This document shows, piece by piece, positions 42,382 through 44,074 of a stretch of DNA of 44,074 bases. The first letter of the stretch is position 1. Each line of letters opens with the position of its first letter. The DNA is from Spirochaetaceae bacterium (GTDB taxonomy: Bacteria; Spirochaetota; Spirochaetia; Treponematales; Treponemataceae). A model generated the notes under the pieces. That model did not search any database, was not told the DNA's origin, and was given only the letters and a program-made list of their open reading frames with translations. Position numbers and translations under genes: made by a program. The stretch lies in the NCBI GenBank assembly GCA_017936345.1, contig JAGBFT010000033.1:1-44074 (forward strand). The letters run 5' to 3'.

Positions 42382-42410
42382 ACTATAATTCATAGTAAAG
42401 AAAAGTGCAA
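42382..42410 (-). promoter_or_regulatory. Candidate promoter of the methyltransferase gene
   Basis: Minus strand TTGCAC (42405-42410), 17-nt spacer, TATAGT (42382-42387), then 5 nt to the ATG at 42376. It overlaps the flagellin promoter on the other strand. Confidence 0.45.
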
Positions 42411-42423
42411 TTATCACCGATAA
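42396..42423 (+). promoter_or_regulatory. Sigma-28 (FliA)-like promoter of the first flaB gene
   Basis: TAAAGAAA (42396-42403), 12-nt spacer, ACCGATAA (42416-42423), close to TAAAGTTT-N11-GCCGATAA with one extra spacer base. It implies a leader of about 140 nt before the ATG at 42573. Confidence 0.6.
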
Positions 42424-42526
42424 AAAAAGTGAAGAGTTGTGTAGTTAGGTAGCTTCGTTGAAGAATCTGACTATACATTTTCACCGTAAGTTATCACTAA
42501 TGTAGCCTTGTAGTGTAAACTTGCAA

Positions 42527-42548
42527 CGGACAGCAAGGAAGTTGTCCG
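42527..42548 (+). promoter_or_regulatory. Leader hairpin with CsrA-like loop before flaB
   Basis: CGGACA / TGTCCG stem, loop GCAAGGAAGT. The loop matches 8 of 10 positions of the CsrA consensus ACARGGAUGU, 13 nt before the GGAGGA ribosome site (42562-42567). Confidence 0.45.
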
Positions 42549-42572
42549 CAAATTATTCCATGGAGGAAAAAT

Positions 42573-43433
42573 ATGGTTATCAACCACAACATGTCAGCTA
42601 TGTATTCCAACCGCCAGCTGGGCGTTACAAACGTCAGCTTGCAGAAGGACATGGAAAAGCTCTCATCCGGAATGAGAATCAACCGGGCAGGCGACGACGC
42701 TTCAGGACTTGCAGTATCTGAAAAGATGCGCGCACAGATCCGTGGCTTGAACCAGGCATCAAAGAATGCTTCTAATGGTATCAGCTTCATCCAGGTAACC
42801 GAAGGTTACCTGCAGGAAACAACTGATATCATGCAGCGTATCCGCGAGCTTGCTGTTCAGGCTGCCAACGGAATCTACACTGATGAGGATCGCATGCAGA
42901 TTCAGGTTGAAATCTCTCAGTTGGTTGCAGAAGTGGACCGCATTGCTAGTTCAGCACAGTTCAATGGTTTGAATATGCTTACTGGTCGTTTTGCAAGACA
43001 AACAGGCGAAAACTCTGTAACTGGATCTATGTGGTTCCATATCGGCGCCAACATGGATCAGCGCATGGAAGTTTACATCGGTACTATGACCGCTGTAGCT
43101 TTGGGCGTTCGTGAACTGGGCGACGAGACAATCATTAGCTTGGCATCACCGGCTGAGGCCAACCGTGCAATCGGTACTATTGACGAAGCTCTGAAGAAGA
43201 TCAACAAGCAGCGTGCCGACTTGGGTGGATACCAGAACCGTCTTGATCATGCAGTAAGGGGCATTGACATTGCCGCTGAAAACCTGCAGGCTGCTGAATC
43301 ACGCATCCGTGACACAGATATGGCCGCACAGATGGTTGAGTTCACAAAGAACCAGGTCTTGACACAGGCAGGAACTGCAATGCTGGCTCAGGCCAACACT
43401 CAGTCCCAGAATGTTCTGACACTCCTCAGATAA
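42573..43433 (+). CDS. flaB: Flagellin FlaB, periplasmic flagellar core filament protein
   Basis: 286 aa, the length of treponemal FlaB proteins. It begins [18 protein letters not shown] and has the conserved flagellin N-terminal D0/D1 helices ([47 protein letters not shown]) and C-terminal D1/D0 helices ([20 protein letters not shown] ... [16 protein letters not shown]). There is almost no variable central domain, as usual in spirochaete endoflagella. The filament lies in the periplasm and is secreted by the flagellar type III system, so no signal peptide is expected. Strong GGAGGA site. A second flaB follows 327 nt downstream with its own promoter. Which FlaB number it is cannot be fixed. 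Confidence 0.97.
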   Translation: MVINHNMSAMYSNRQLGVTNVSLQKDMEKLSSGMRINRAGDDASGLAVSEKMRAQIRGLNQASKNASNGISFIQVTEGYLQETTDIMQRIRELAVQAANGIYTDEDRMQIQVEISQLVAEVDRIASSAQFNGLNMLTGRFARQTGENSVTGSMWFHIGANMDQRMEVYIGTMTAVALGVRELGDETIISLASPAEANRAIGTIDEALKKINKQRADLGGYQNRLDHAVRGIDIAAENLQAAESRIRDTDMAAQMVEFTKNQVLTQAGTAMLAQANTQSQNVLTLLR

Positions 43434-43448
43434 GGGTCGTAGTATTAA

Positions 43449-43482
43449 CCGAAAATAGTGTGGTTTTCCGCACTATTTTCGG
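43449..43482 (+). terminator. Strong hairpin after flaB, without T run
   Basis: 15-bp stem (43449-43463 with 43468-43482, one G-T pair) and a TTTT loop, 16 nt past the stop. The following GTGTACG is not T-rich, so it may protect the 3' end or pause polymerase instead of acting as a classic terminator. Confidence 0.6.
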
Positions 43483-43516
43483 GTGTACGATATTTAAAAA
43501 ATGTTTTAAGAATCCC

Positions 43517-43545
43517 TTTACAACCACCCTAATAAGCGATATAAT
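43517..43545 (+). promoter_or_regulatory. Sigma-70 promoter of the second flaB gene
   Basis: TTTACA (43517-43522), exact 17-nt spacer, perfect TATAAT (43540-43545). Predicted start near 43552, giving a leader of about 209 nt. Confidence 0.8.
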
Positions 43546-43551
43546 GATGAT

Positions 43552-43760
43552 AATGATTTAGTATGAATTTAGGCATACTATATGTTCTTTGAAAATTGTC
43601 TTTTATGTTGTCTATGACAGTATAAATGGACACTGTGGTTACTGTGTCTTTTTATGCTGATGGAGCTAAATCCGTACAGGAGGGCGCAACTCCGTACCGG
43701 TCCACATAGGCATAAAGCCAGGACAGGGAATGTCCTGGAAATATAACATGGAGGGCAACT
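43552..43760 (+). promoter_or_regulatory. Long structured 5' leader of the second flaB gene
   Basis: Four elements are visible. A 7-bp hairpin sits at the very 5' end (43559-43565 with 43574-43580). GACAC / GTGTC (43629-43633, 43644-43648) is followed by five T. A large stem-loop spans 43653-43714 (TATGC / GCATA outer pairs; inner GTAC and GGAG pair with CTCC and GTAC around loop GGCGCAA). A last 8-bp hairpin lies at 43718-43738. GGAGGG (43750-43755) is the ribosome site. Such a leader points to RNA-level control. Confidence 0.65.
43718..43755 (+). promoter_or_regulatory. Candidate CsrA-binding sites at the flaB-2 ribosome site
   Basis: Perfect hairpin CCAGGACA / TGTCCTGG with loop GGGAA. 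ACAGGGAATGT (43723-43733) is one base longer than the CsrA consensus ACARGGAUGU. A second ACATGGA (43746-43752) overlaps the Shine-Dalgarno. Two sites with one on the ribosome site mirror the hag leader of Bacillus. Confidence 0.5.
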
Positions 43761-44074
43761 ATGATTATTAATCACAACATGAGTTCTATGTATGCTAATC
43801 GTACATTGGGAGTATCAAATGCACAGATTCAAGGCAACATAGAGAAACTCAGTTCTGGTCAGCGCATAAATAGAGCTGGCGACGATGCTTCAGGATTGGC
43901 AGTATCTGAAAAGATGCGGTCACAGATTCGCGGTTTGAATCAGGCTAACAGAAACATTCAGAATGGTGTTTCTTTTATCCAGACTACAGAGGGTTATCTT
44001 CAGGAAACCACTGATATTCTGCAGCGTATCCGAGAGCTCGCCGTACAGTCTGCCAACGGAATCTACACCGATGA
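43761..44074 (+). CDS. flaB: Second flagellin FlaB, 5' part; gene continues past the right edge
   Basis: Open for 104 codons to the window end. It begins [20 protein letters not shown] and continues [23 protein letters not shown] and [22 protein letters not shown], clearly a flagellin D0/D1 region and close to the preceding FlaB, though diverged at many positions. GGAGGG lies 5 nt before the ATG. As a paralogue it would co-polymerise in the same periplasmic core filament; treponemes usually carry three FlaB types. Its sigma-70 promoter and structured leader differ from those of the first copy. Confidence 0.95.
   Translation, partial: MIINHNMSSMYANRTLGVSNAQIQGNIEKLSSGQRINRAGDDASGLAVSEKMRSQIRGLNQANRNIQNGVSFIQTTEGYLQETTDILQRIRELAVQSANGIYTD

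Noticed and set aside
1..44074. CRISPR array, insertion sequence, prophage or integrative element
   Set aside because: No repeat-spacer pattern, transposase, integrase or att-like direct repeats seen; every long gap is accounted for by leaders, tRNA units or terminators.

Overview
The window reads as a spirochaete chromosome, most likely Treponema in the broad sense. The pointers are two tandem treponemal FlaB core flagellins, the tamB-bamA-ompH-mutS gene order (as around BamA/Tp92 in T. pallidum), a long-clade PPi-dependent phosphofructokinase, a long signal peptidase I, and several small proteins I know only as treponeme-type hypotheticals. Base composition is about 40-45% G+C by eye and genes are densely packed on both strands. 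This is a core-genome region: I see no insertion sequence, prophage, CRISPR array or integrase.

Layout. 1-423 (-): start of a lon protease gene that runs off the left edge. 517-4976 (-): a Ser/Thr phospho-signalling cassette (FHA protein, PPP-type phosphatase, membrane Ser/Thr kinase) behind a MATE transporter. 5056-5369 (+): tRNA-Leu and tRNA-Gly with promoter and terminator. 5454-8671 (+): tig-clpP-clpX. 8769-11163: a GT4 glycosyltransferase divergent from a DEAD-box helicase. 11160-22118 (-): tamB-bamA-ompH-mutS-comF, an outer-membrane biogenesis run ending in DNA-metabolism genes. 22179-25862 (+): tmk, a membrane-anchored unknown, aroB, a cysteine desulfurase. 25897-29995 (-): lepB, a DUF4912 protein and a GH57-fold protein lacking both catalytic residues. 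30042-33849: orphan Hpt protein, TatD nuclease, a 71-aa unknown, miaA and an RlmI-like methyltransferase. 34044-35705 (-): pfp. 35900-36054: tRNA-Met unit. 36087-39777 (+): argF, a secreted unknown, an M24 peptidase, a DHH phosphoesterase. 39805-41570 (+): a very long terminator hairpin, then a sigma-54 promoter driving a sigma-70-like gene and rdgB. 41588-42376 (-): a methyltransferase. 42396-44074 (+): two flaB genes, the second cut by the right edge.

Most interesting points. (1) A perfect -24/-12 sigma-54 promoter drives a protein with sigma region 2-like and region 4.2-like segments, suggesting a sigma cascade analogous to RpoN-RpoS in Borrelia. (2) Eight genes, mostly heads of transcription units, have a -10 box 5-7 nt before the ATG and no Shine-Dalgarno, often with an extended -10 TG: candidate leaderless mRNAs. 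(3) Both flagellin leaders carry CsrA-like GGA hairpins near the ribosome binding site; the second leader (about 209 nt) is heavily structured and resembles parts of a cobalamin riboswitch. (4) The GH57-fold protein appears to be a pseudoenzyme paired with DUF4912.

All assignments come from reading the sequence and from recalled family motifs; no database search was run.
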